7,085 nt of DNA from Candidatus Bipolaricaulota bacterium (GCA_025060555.1 JANXBC010000056.1:1-7085); one strand, 5' to 3'; positions 1 through 5,662 are shown, counted from the stretch's first letter. The notes: generated by a model not told the origin, from the sequence alone. Numbers and translations are program-made.

Positions 1-85
1 ACCCCGCCTCTCGGGGAACCCATGGGCTCCACATGTAGCGGGTTTTGGATGCAGGGGACCGCTACCCCCCCACCCTGCACGGGCC
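1..85 (-). ncRNA. ffs: SRP RNA, 5' (Alu-like) part, cut by the window edge
   Basis: This is probably the 5' part of the RNA of the signal recognition particle, which binds Ffh and targets membrane and secreted proteins to the translocon. On the minus strand it starts near base 85 with GGCCCGTGCAGGGTGGGG and continues with GTAGCGGTCCCCTGCA, CCCGCTAC and a GGGTTCCCCGAGAGG-like block. From memory this order matches the 5' domain of the long bacterial SRP RNAs (the Bacillus/Clostridium scRNA style with an Alu domain). Two 7-bp helices are visible: 79-73 with 56-50, and 65-59 with 41-35. They interlock like a pseudoknot, as expected of an Alu domain. A 5-bp hairpin lies at 16-2. The diagnostic S-domain apical loop (GGTCAGG...GGAAGCAGC) is not in the window and should lie beyond base 1, so the call rests on the 5' domain only. 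It directly follows tRNA-Ser. Confidence 0.7.
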
Positions 86-176
86 TGGCGGAGGGGGCGG
101 GATTTGAACCCGCGGCACCCTTTAGGGGTGCACCTGCTCTCCAGGCAGGTGGTTTCGGCCGCTCGCCCACCCCTCC
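86..176 (-). tRNA. tRNA-Ser(GGA)
   Basis: This is a serine tRNA reading UCC/UCU codons. The minus strand folds into a complete class II cloverleaf of 91 nt with encoded CCA. The acceptor GGAGGGG (176-170) pairs fully with CCCCTCC (96-90), the discriminator is G89, and CCA is 88-86. The anticodon stem is CCTGC/GCAGG (149-145 with 137-133) around the loop CTGGAGA, giving anticodon GGA at 142-140. The long variable arm (TGCACCCCTAAAGGGTGC) and G discriminator are typical of tRNA-Ser. The T-arm carries GGTTCAAATCC. It lies 26 nt downstream of the second PiT gene and its CCA end abuts the SRP RNA. Confidence 0.97.
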
Positions 177-184
177 GTCCTCCA

Positions 185-190
185 AGTGTA
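185..190 (-). promoter_or_regulatory. Possible -10 box for tRNA-Ser / SRP RNA
   Basis: The minus strand reads TACACT at 190-185, matching TATAAT at 4 of 6 positions. Initiation about 7 nt downstream would fall within two bases of the tRNA 5' end at 176. The -35 candidate 17 bp upstream (TTTTCG, 213-208, inside the end of the PiT gene) is poor. Read-through from the PiT operon is an equally good explanation. Confidence 0.3.
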
Positions 191-202
191 CCCAACTCGC
201 CT

Positions 203-1138
203 CTACCCGAAAAACCGGCTTAATACAAGCCAAAAGAGGAAGCCCAATCCGCCAGCAAGCGTTGGGGTCAAAACCCAGCCCGCGAGGATGCCCCATACCT
301 GCCGAAAATTCACGGTCGCTACCCCTTTGCTCAGCCCCACCCCTACCACCGCGCCTACCACCGCCTGGGCTGTGGACACCGGCACCCCGATGGCGGCAAA
401 ACTCTGGAGCACCGTGACTTCGGCAGTAACAGCAAGGAGGGCCGGCCAAGTTCCGAGCTCCACCAGCTTGCGCCCCACTGTCTCGATCACTGGCCGGGAG
501 TAAGTGAGCACTCCCAGGGCAATAGCTCCCCCGCCGATCAGACCGGCGAAGTCTGGCGGGAGGAGCCCAGCCCCAACAAAAACCCCTGTCACATTGGGAA
601 CGTTGTTGGCGCCCAAAGCAAATGCTCCCCAGAGGCCGACAAAGATCAAAATCACCCGCGTCAAGCGGTCAAAAGCTTCCAGGCCCAGGAGCCTGCGACT
701 CAAGATGGGGGTAAGCATACGACTGAGGAGGTAAGCAAGGAGGCACGCTCCCAAAGGGTTTATAACCCAGGAGGCCACGATTTTGCCAAGAAGGCCCCAT
801 TCCACAGGACGTCCGGCAGCGATGGCCACGCCAACAATAGCCCCTACAATGGCCTGTGGGCCTGGCACGGGTAAACCACGCCAGCTCATCATGGCGACGA
901 TCAAACCCGCCGCAAGGGTTGCACAAAAAGCCCCACCTATTCCGTGGCTAGCCAGGTTCACGTAGGTGTTCATCCCGGCTTTGCCCCCAAGGTATGCCCC
1001 GAGAACGGACAATATGGCGGAGAGGGTCAAAGCGGTGCGGTAGCGCCAAGCCCCGACAGCGATGCCCAAAGCGCAGACATTGGCCGCGGCATTCGCCCCA
1101 ATAGCCCAGCCCTCAATAGCGCCGGCAAAACAGCCCAC
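203..1138 (-). CDS. Degenerate-motif PiT-family permease, distal tandem copy
   Basis: This is a short-type PiT (inorganic phosphate transporter family) membrane protein of 311 residues, almost all hydrophobic helices in two inverted repeats. It is about 60% identical by eye to the gene upstream and co-linear with it from residue 10. The N-repeat signature is GANAAANV (residues 14-21): the aspartate of the family GAND motif is alanine. The N-repeat loop that reads PVSTSQ in the neighbour is PVPGPQ (90-95), losing its hydroxyl residues. The C-repeat keeps GANNVPNVTG (176-185) and PVSTAQ (253-258). The frame opens with GTG at 1138, overlapping an ATG at 1140 (ATGTG). The ATG is the counterpart of the neighbour's start but is out of frame because one base is missing near codon 10. 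No clear Shine-Dalgarno precedes it, and the spacing of 10 nt from the upstream stop suggests coupled translation or a frameshift fusion. A frame kept open for 300 codons despite extensive synonymous change argues that it is functional. Phosphate transport by it alone is doubtful. Confidence 0.85.
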   Translation of the reverse strand: MGCFAGAIEGWAIGANAAANVCALGIAVGAWRYRTALTLSAILSVLGAYLGGKAGMNTYVNLASHGIGGAFCATLAAGLIVAMMSWRGLPVPGPQAIVGAIVGVAIAAGRPVEWGLLGKIVASWVINPLGACLLAYLLSRMLTPILSRRLLGLEAFDRLTRVILIFVGLWGAFALGANNVPNVTGVFVGAGLLPPDFAGLIGGGAIALGVLTYSRPVIETVGRKLVELGTWPALLAVTAEVTVLQSFAAIGVPVSTAQAVVGAVVGVGLSKGVATVNFRQVWGILAGWVLTPTLAGGLGFLFWLVLSRFFG

Positions 1139-1148
1139 ATTTGTGTGC

Positions 1149-1163
1149 TCAAAAGAAGACCCT
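1149..1163 (-). other. Possible +1 frameshift site at the end of the first PiT gene
   Basis: The first PiT gene ends AGG GTC TTC TTT TGA. A peptidyl-tRNA on UUU can slip one base forward and re-pair with UUU perfectly, after which the next codons are GAG CAC ACA AAT GTG GGC, the frame of the second PiT gene with no stop between. An AGGG purine run lies just upstream, loosely recalling prfB (Shine-Dalgarno-like run, then CUU-UGA). The sequence shows the slip-prone arrangement; its use is pure inference, and chance is possible because UUU-UGA is short. Confidence 0.2.
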
Positions 1164-2084
1164 GAGGGAAAGCCACCCTAGGGCCCCGATGCATCCGGAA
1201 AGCGCGGGGGTACTGACCCAGCCCAACATGATCGCTAGAACTTGACGGAGATTTACAGCGGAAACACCCTTCACCAGCCCAACCCCTACCACCGCCCCTA
1301 CGATTGCCTGGGAGGAGGAGACGGGGACGCCCAGAAAGGTGAACACCTGGAGGACGGCGGCTTGGGAGGCTAAAGCCAAAAGAGCGGGCCAGGTGCCAAC
1401 CTGGACGAGTTTTTGTCCAATGGTGTCCATTACTGGTCGGGAATAGGTGAGCACCCCCAAAGCAATGCTTGCTCCCCCAACGAGCCCGGCAAGGGATGGG
1501 GAAAGCACCCCCGCTCCCACAAAGACCCCGGTCACGTTGGCCACGTTGTTTGCCCCAAGGGCATAGGCACCCCAAATGCCAATGAGGACCAACCCCCAAC
1601 GCACAAGGAGATCAAATCGCTCTAGGCCCAATACAGTGGGCCCGAGCATGGGGGTGAGAAAGCGGTGGAGGAAAAATGCCAAGAGGAGAGCGCCCAAAGG
1701 GGAGGTAATCCAAGAAAGCACGATACGCCCAAGAACACTCCAATCCACGGATTTCCCACTGGCGAGGGCCACGCCCACGATGGCACCCACAGCGGCTTGG
1801 GAGGTGGAGACCGGCAGCCCCCGCCAAGTCATGAGGGTCACGGTGAGGCCGGCGGCGAGGGCCACCACGAACGCGCCTGCCAGGCCGTGGGCGGCCAAAG
1901 CGCCATAAGTGCTCATTCCGGCTGCTCCGGAGAGGGCCGCGCCAAGCACGGCGCAGACAGCGGTGAGGAGGACCGCGGTGCGGTAGCGGATGGCCCCTAC
2001 TGCGACCGCCAAGCCGCACACGTTAGCGGCGTCGTTAGCACCAAGGGCCCAGCCCATGAACAGCGCGGGAAGAACAGCCCACAT
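1149..2084 (-). CDS. pit: PiT-family inorganic phosphate permease
   Basis: This is an inner-membrane permease of the PiT family, which moves phosphate (often as a metal-phosphate complex) by cation symport. Its 311 residues match the short-type PiT proteins that lack a large central loop. The family's duplicated signature is present: GANDAANV at 15-22 in the N-repeat and GANNVANVTG at 177-186 in the C-repeat. Each is followed by a hydroxyl-rich loop, PVSTSQ (91-96) and PVSSSQ (254-259), then a glycine-rich AIVGVA / AVVGVG helix. In solved PiT structures these elements form the phosphate and sodium site. The first aspartate is present (D18), and the second motif has Asn where the first has Asp. 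The start is ATG at 2084 with AGGGG 6 nt upstream and a promoter at the right distance. A degenerate paralogue follows 10 nt downstream. The PhoU-like DUF47 partner often found beside pit genes is not in the window. Confidence 0.93.
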   Translation of the reverse strand: MWAVLPALFMGWALGANDAANVCGLAVAVGAIRYRTAVLLTAVCAVLGAALSGAAGMSTYGALAAHGLAGAFVVALAAGLTVTLMTWRGLPVSTSQAAVGAIVGVALASGKSVDWSVLGRIVLSWITSPLGALLLAFFLHRFLTPMLGPTVLGLERFDLLVRWGLVLIGIWGAYALGANNVANVTGVFVGAGVLSPSLAGLVGGASIALGVLTYSRPVMDTIGQKLVQVGTWPALLALASQAAVLQVFTFLGVPVSSSQAIVGAVVGVGLVKGVSAVNLRQVLAIMLGWVSTPALSGCIGALGWLSLRVFF

Positions 2085-2090
2085 CGCCCG

Positions 2091-2095
2091 CCCCT
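2091..2095 (-). promoter_or_regulatory. Shine-Dalgarno of the first PiT gene
   Basis: The minus strand reads AGGGG 6 nt before the ATG at 2084. This supports that start over the in-frame ATG at codon 10. The match to the anti-Shine-Dalgarno is moderate. Confidence 0.5.
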
Positions 2096-2106
2096 GTATG
2101 GTGGGC

Positions 2107-2135
2107 TTTATACTCTATGGTTGGCTTTGGGTAAA
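2107..2135 (-). promoter_or_regulatory. Sigma70-like promoter of the PiT genes
   Basis: The minus strand shows TTTACC (2135-2130), a 17-bp spacer and TATAAA (2112-2107), 4/6 and 5/6 matches to the consensus at optimal spacing. Initiation near base 2100 would leave a leader of about 16 nt containing AGGGG. The seven-T run that trails tRNA-Arg (2146-2140) sits just upstream of the -35, where it could act as an UP element. It probably drives both PiT genes, and perhaps also tRNA-Ser and SRP RNA by read-through. Confidence 0.6.
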
Positions 2136-2139
2136 GGGC

Positions 2140-2146
2140 AAAAAAA
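2140..2146 (-). terminator. T-tract directly after tRNA-Arg
   Basis: Seven T residues start two bases after the tRNA-Arg discriminator. There is no separate terminator hairpin, but the GC-rich acceptor helix of the tRNA ends immediately before the run, so the folded tRNA could itself serve as the hairpin. Termination here is inference; the run also fits an UP element for the PiT promoter. Confidence 0.3.
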
Positions 2147-2147
2147 C

Positions 2148-2221
2148 TGCGCCCGGCAGGACTCGAACCTGCGGCCTGCGGTTTAGGAAACCGCCGCTCT
2201 GTCCTTCTGAGCTACGGGCGC
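2148..2221 (-). tRNA. tRNA-Arg(CCT)
   Basis: This is an arginine tRNA reading AGG. The minus strand gives a full 74-nt cloverleaf. The acceptor GCGCCCG (2221-2215) pairs with CGGGCGC and the discriminator is A2148. The D-arm stem is GCTC/GAGC, and the anticodon stem GCGGT/ACCGC encloses the loop TTCCTAA with anticodon CCT. The T-arm is GCAGG-TTCGAGT-CCTGC. CCA is not encoded (G then T7 follows), so a CCA-adding enzyme is needed, unlike tRNA-Ser in the same window. It starts 19 nt after the stop of the small membrane protein. I see no convincing promoter of its own, so co-transcription with that gene is likely. Confidence 0.97.
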
Positions 2222-2240
2222 AGTAAATCCCCTCTTGAGT

Positions 2241-2648
2241 TCAACTCGACGCGAAAATGAGCTCGGGCTCAGTGCAAATTATCCCGCGCGTCTTGCCCCG
2301 CAAATACCGAACCTCCACGGGTGTGCCCGGTTGCGTCCTGCGATAGACTTCTTCGCTCACCAAAAAACGCTGGCTTTTAATCTCCCCGTTCTCTTCGACT
2401 TCCACGATCAAGTAATAAACCTCTTCGCTGACCCGTACCACACGGGTTTCTGTCTTGGACCCTGGGCAGGCGGGGCACCCTCCCACCACCACCGTCTGTT
2501 CCCGCTCCACCGTGCCCACCGTCTTCCCAACCACAGTGCCCTTGAGCGTTACAAGCTCACTTTGCGCGCAATCGGTCACGGTGAGGTACCCCATCACCGC
2601 CACAGCGCCAAGGAGCGCCAACAAAAGAAAAAGTTGAAACGGCTGCAT
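2241..2648 (-). CDS. Small membrane-anchored protein of unknown function with a CPAC motif
   Basis: I do not recognise this family with confidence. The 135 residues begin with one hydrophobic helix (about 5-24), followed by a mostly beta-strand domain that should lie outside the cytoplasm. No lipobox precedes C27 (the sequence there is VTDC). The domain starts with a KGTVVGKTVGT strand pattern, then GGCPACPG with C58 and C61, and ends with C125. The four cysteines (27, 58, 61, 125) could form two disulphides or a metal site. VSEEVY occurs twice (73-78 and 97-102). The general shape, a GTVV strand, a YYLIVEVEENG hairpin and a PGTPVEVRY strand, recalls small DUF3592-like beta domains, but that is only a resemblance. 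The start is ATG 2648, directly behind a promoter, so the message may be nearly leaderless. tRNA-Arg follows 19 nt after the stop. The coding call rests on the plausible protein and good frame length. Confidence 0.75.
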   Translation of the reverse strand: MQPFQLFLLLALLGAVAVMGYLTVTDCAQSELVTLKGTVVGKTVGTVEREQTVVVGGCPACPGSKTETRVVRVSEEVYYLIVEVEENGEIKSQRFLVSEEVYRRTQPGTPVEVRYLRGKTRGIICTEPELIFASS

Positions 2649-2657
2649 AGTCTTTTA

Positions 2658-2687
2658 AGGATAAAGGAAAGCCCTCCCTTCTGCCAA
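2658..2687 (-). promoter_or_regulatory. Promoter of the small membrane protein (and perhaps tRNA-Arg)
   Basis: The minus strand has TTGGCA (2687-2682, 5/6 match), an 18-bp spacer and TATCCT (2663-2658, 4/6 match). Initiation near 2651 would place the 5' end only about three bases before ATG 2648. No Shine-Dalgarno is seen there, consistent with leaderless translation. The box lies in the 62-bp gap shared with the divergent helicase gene, for which I find no good promoter or Shine-Dalgarno. Confidence 0.45.
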
Positions 2688-2710
2688 GTGGGGCGATAAA
2701 CTCTAAGCGC

Positions 2711-5623
2711 ATGGAGATTCTTGAGGGGTTGACGGAGGAGCAGCGGGAAGCGGTAACCCATGGGGTTGGCCCGTTACTGGTCCTCGCTGGTGTCGGGACA
2801 GGCAAGACCACGGTCATTGCTCGGCGCATCGCCTACCTCATCGCCGCGGGCTTCGTGAAAAGACCGAGCCAGCTTTTGGTCTTCACTTTCTCCAACCAAG
2901 CCGCGGAGGAGATGCTGGACCGGGCCTTCGAGTGGATTCGCTATGCCGCCTTGGACGCCTGGGTCGCTACTTATCACTCGGTTTGTGAGCGCATCCTTCG
3001 GGAAAATGCGCCTCTCGCGGGCCTCCCCCCGGACTTCAGAGTGCTAGATGAGTGGGACCAACGCCTGTTCTTGCTCGATCACCTCACCGAGCTCCCCCTC
3101 CGCAGGCTTCGCCCCCAAGCGCTCCGTCGACCTCTCTCCTTCCTCTCCCCCATCCTTTCCCTCATTCAGCGGGCCAAAGATGAAGCCCTCTCTCCCGCGG
3201 ACTACCTTCGCTGGTGGGAAACAGCGCAGGACTCCCTTCCCCCCGACGAGCGAGAGCTTCACCGGGAACTAGCCGAAATTTATCAAGCATATCAAGAGCT
3301 CCTTGCAAAAGAGGGGGTGGTGGACTTTGGCGATCTCATCCTGCGCTGTGTGGATCTCCTCCACAATCATCCCGGCCTCCTTGCCGAATATCATGAACGT
3401 TTCCCCTACGTGCTGGCCGACGAATTTCAGGACACGAGTCGCGCGGAACTCCGCTTGGTCACCCTCCTTGCCGGCCACGGGAACGTAACGGTGGTAGGCG
3501 ATGATGACCAGGCCATCTACGGCTTCCGTGGTGTCCCCTGGGACAATCTCCTCGCATTTCTCCGAGCTTTCCCGCATAGCAAAGTGGTGGTGCTGACCAA
3601 CAATTTCCGTTCAACGCAAAAGATTTTGGACTGCGCGGTGCGCCTTATACGGCAAAACGCGTACCGGCTGGAGGCCCTTTCCATCCGTGGCGAGATCCCC
3701 CATTCCATAACTAAGGAACTGCGCTCTCCCTTTGGACCGGGTTTGGCCCCGGTGCACCGGCATTTCCCCAGCGTCACAGAAGAAGCGGCATATGTGGCGG
3801 AAAAAGCGCGCGAACTCCACGCAGAAGGTGTGGCCTATCGGGAAATGGCTGTGCTTTACCGCAACCGCTACCGACCGGAACCGTATCTGCGGGCTTTGTC
3901 CGAGGCGGGCGTGCCCTGGACGTTGGCAGGGGGCTATCGCGCCGGGCTCTTCGATCAGGAGGAAATAAAACTCGTCATGTCTTTCCTCCGTGTCCTTGCC
4001 GATCCGCGCGACGACCAATCCCTTTATCACCTTCTGGGCTCACCCATCTATCGGCTGGAGAGCTCGGACTTAGCTCAGCTCACCGCGCTATCCCAAAGGA
4101 CGCATCGCTCTTTACGCGCTCTCCTTTCCCAAGCCGTGGAGGAGAAAAGTCTTTCCCCCGAGGGGTTGGCCACAGCCCAGCGCGTTCTTGAAGATCTCGC
4201 CCAGTGCGAGGCCCTGGCGAGAAGTTCACCAACGGGGCAGGTCTTGTACCACTTTTTGGCGGAACGCACGGGGTATCTTGGGCGGCTAGCGCGGGAGGTT
4301 TCTCCCCGCTCCCGGCGGGCGCTGGAGAACATCGCCGCCTTCTTTGAGGAAGTGGTGCGGCGGTTTGAGGAGGTCGCGCGCTACGACCGCGTGCCCTGGT
4401 TTGTGCGCTACGTGGAAGAGCTCCGGGAGCTGGGGTGGAACCCCATGGTCGGCGAGGCCGATCCCGGAGCTGACGCGGTACAGGTGATGACTTTTCACCA
4501 AGCCAAGGGGCGGGAGTTCGAGGCCGTGTTCCTCACCGGACTCGTGGAAGATTTTTTCCCCGGAAGGATCCAGCGACCGGTGTTCTCCCTTCCCCGGGAG
4601 CTCGTACTGGAAGACCTGCCTTCCGACGTGGCCCACGTGGAGGAGCAACGCCGGCTTTTTTATGTGGGCATGACCCGGGCCAAACGCTACCTTTTCCTCC
4701 TTTCCGCGGACGATTACCGTTTGCCCGGGGAAGAGCCACGCCGGCGGCCAGCGAAGGTCTCCCGGTTTGTTGTGGAGGCGCTGGGCGAAGAGGGGCTTGG
4801 GCCGCGAGCTCCGGAAGCACCAGCGTTGTTCCGGATCAGCCGCACGGCCCAAGTGCCGGAACCAGTGCTCCCCCTGCGGGGCGAGGGAACGCTTCAGCTC
4901 TCCTTCCGGCAAGTGGACGACTGGCTCACCTGCCCCCTCAAGTACAAATACATCCATGTTTTGCGCGTCCCCATCAGACTCCATCCCACGGTGATCTTGG
5001 GCAATGCTGTTCACCAAGCGATTCAAAGTTACCATCTTGCCAAAAAGCAGGGCCGGAGCCTTTCTCTTGCGGAGACGATCTCTGTGTTCGACCGTGCTTG
5101 GCGCTCCGAAGGTTTTCTTTCCGCCGCCCACGAAGAGGAACTCCGCCGCCACGGTCAGGAAGCTCTCCGCCACTTCTACGCCTTCGAGGAGGAAGAAGGT
5201 GCACGCCCAACTTTTGTAGAACAGTACTTCGCGTTCGAGGAGAACGGTGTCAAGGTCATAGGTTATTGGGACCGCGTGGATCGCCGCCGCGATGGCGCAC
5301 TGCTCATCGATTACAAGACCTCGGAGGTGAAAGTGGAAGCCGCAGACCGCCGTGTGCAAGAATCTCTGCAACTTGCCATCTATGCTCTCGCCTATGAGCG
5401 CATGTTTGGGGAACGCCCAAAAGAGCTACAGTTGCGGTTTTTAACCCCAGAAGTAGTGGTGGGCAGAGCTGAACCGACCGATAAATTATTAAAATGGGCC
5501 TGGGAGTGCATATTGACCGCCGCCGAGGGCATTCGGCGTGAGGACTTCCAACCTAAGCCCTCCTTCACCGCCTGCCAGTATTGCGCCTATCGGGCCATCT
5601 GCCCCGCGGCCCTGCCCCGCTGA
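2711..5623 (+). CDS. UvrD-like DNA helicase fused to a RecB/AddB-type Fe-S nuclease
   Basis: This is an SF1A DNA helicase-nuclease of 970 residues, probably processing broken DNA ends in the cytoplasm. Helicase motifs are in order: Q-motif Q11; Walker A AGVGTGKT (26-33, K32); motif II ADEFQDT (D237, E238); motif III VGDDDQAIYGFRG (262-274); motif IV LTNNFRS (R300); motif V MTFHQAKGREF (593-603); motif VI LFYVGMTRAK (R656). From about residue 727 a PD-(D/E)XK nuclease follows: H768, then D854, D867 and K869 in GYWDRVD...LIDYK. The 13-residue D-to-D spacing equals that of E. coli RecB D1067/D1080/K1082. C741 with C955, C958 and C964 forms the expected AddB/Cas4-like 4Fe-4S staple. Plain UvrD/PcrA proteins are about 700 residues, so the extra 250 are the nuclease. 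AdnA/AdnB of mycobacteria have the same plan. No partner subunit is present in the window. The start at ATG 2711 fits the family's usual N-terminus, although no Shine-Dalgarno precedes it. Confidence 0.93.
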   Translation: MEILEGLTEEQREAVTHGVGPLLVLAGVGTGKTTVIARRIAYLIAAGFVKRPSQLLVFTFSNQAAEEMLDRAFEWIRYAALDAWVATYHSVCERILRENAPLAGLPPDFRVLDEWDQRLFLLDHLTELPLRRLRPQALRRPLSFLSPILSLIQRAKDEALSPADYLRWWETAQDSLPPDERELHRELAEIYQAYQELLAKEGVVDFGDLILRCVDLLHNHPGLLAEYHERFPYVLADEFQDTSRAELRLVTLLAGHGNVTVVGDDDQAIYGFRGVPWDNLLAFLRAFPHSKVVVLTNNFRSTQKILDCAVRLIRQNAYRLEALSIRGEIPHSITKELRSPFGPGLAPVHRHFPSVTEEAAYVAEKARELHAEGVAYREMAVLYRNRYRPEPYLRALSEAGVPWTLAGGYRAGLFDQEEIKLVMSFLRVLADPRDDQSLYHLLGSPIYRLESSDLAQLTALSQRTHRSLRALLSQAVEEKSLSPEGLATAQRVLEDLAQCEALARSSPTGQVLYHFLAERTGYLGRLAREVSPRSRRALENIAAFFEEVVRRFEEVARYDRVPWFVRYVEELRELGWNPMVGEADPGADAVQVMTFHQAKGREFEAVFLTGLVEDFFPGRIQRPVFSLPRELVLEDLPSDVAHVEEQRRLFYVGMTRAKRYLFLLSADDYRLPGEEPRRRPAKVSRFVVEALGEEGLGPRAPEAPALFRISRTAQVPEPVLPLRGEGTLQLSFRQVDDWLTCPLKYKYIHVLRVPIRLHPTVILGNAVHQAIQSYHLAKKQGRSLSLAETISVFDRAWRSEGFLSAAHEEELRRHGQEALRHFYAFEEEEGARPTFVEQYFAFEENGVKVIGYWDRVDRRRDGALLIDYKTSEVKVEAADRRVQESLQLAIYALAYERMFGERPKELQLRFLTPEVVVGRAEPTDKLLKWAWECILTAAEGIRREDFQPKPSFTACQYCAYRAICPAALPR

Positions 5624-5634
5624 AGAAAAATCCG

Positions 5635-5640
5635 TACAAT
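5635..5640 (+). promoter_or_regulatory. -10 box of aspS
   Basis: TACAAT (5 of 6 matches to TATAAT) lies in the 39-bp gap after the helicase stop. The -35 region 17 bp upstream (CTGCCC) is weak. Initiation near 5647 would leave a short leader carrying the Shine-Dalgarno. It would let aspS be expressed independently of the helicase. Confidence 0.45.
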
Positions 5641-5650
5641 CCAGGTTTGT

Positions 5651-5657
5651 AAGGAGG
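5651..5657 (+). promoter_or_regulatory. Shine-Dalgarno of aspS, deciding the GTG start
   Basis: AAGGAGG is a near-perfect anti-16S match. Two adjacent in-frame GTG codons follow, at 5660 and 5663. The spacing of 5 nt to 5663, against 2 nt to 5660, favours 5663. Confidence 0.85.
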
Positions 5658-5662
5658 AAGTG

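Noticed and set aside
22..417. 131-codon plus-strand frame across SRP RNA, tRNA-Ser and the PiT end
   Set aside because: It overlaps RNA genes on the other strand and has no protein-like features.
203..1138. Calling the second PiT gene a pseudogene
   Set aside because: Despite the lost motifs and shifted start, the frame is open to the normal C-terminus and the second repeat is well conserved, which does not look like free decay.
1027..1599. 190-codon minus-strand frame overlapping both PiT genes
   Set aside because: It is the out-of-frame reading. Its only meaningful part is the short MWAVLPAL remnant at 1140, which is discussed as the damaged start of the second PiT gene.
1665..2186. 173-codon plus-strand frame across the first PiT gene and into tRNA-Arg
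   Set aside because: Its translation is low-complexity Gly/His/Arg sequence and it runs into a tRNA, so it is a shadow of the PiT gene.
2562..2570. Lipoprotein cleavage site at C27 of the small membrane protein
   Set aside because: The residues before the cysteine (VTDC) do not fit a lipobox; the helix looks like a plain membrane anchor.
2695..2700. GATAAA as a -10 box for the helicase gene
   Set aside because: It matches only 4 of 6 bases and no -35-like hexamer lies at 16-18 bp, so it is too weak to list.
4286..5371. 361-codon open frame antisense to the helicase gene
   Set aside because: It lies wholly inside a gene with clear motifs on the other strand. Its translation is rich in His, Arg and Pro and shows no domain; long antisense frames are common in GC-rich genes.
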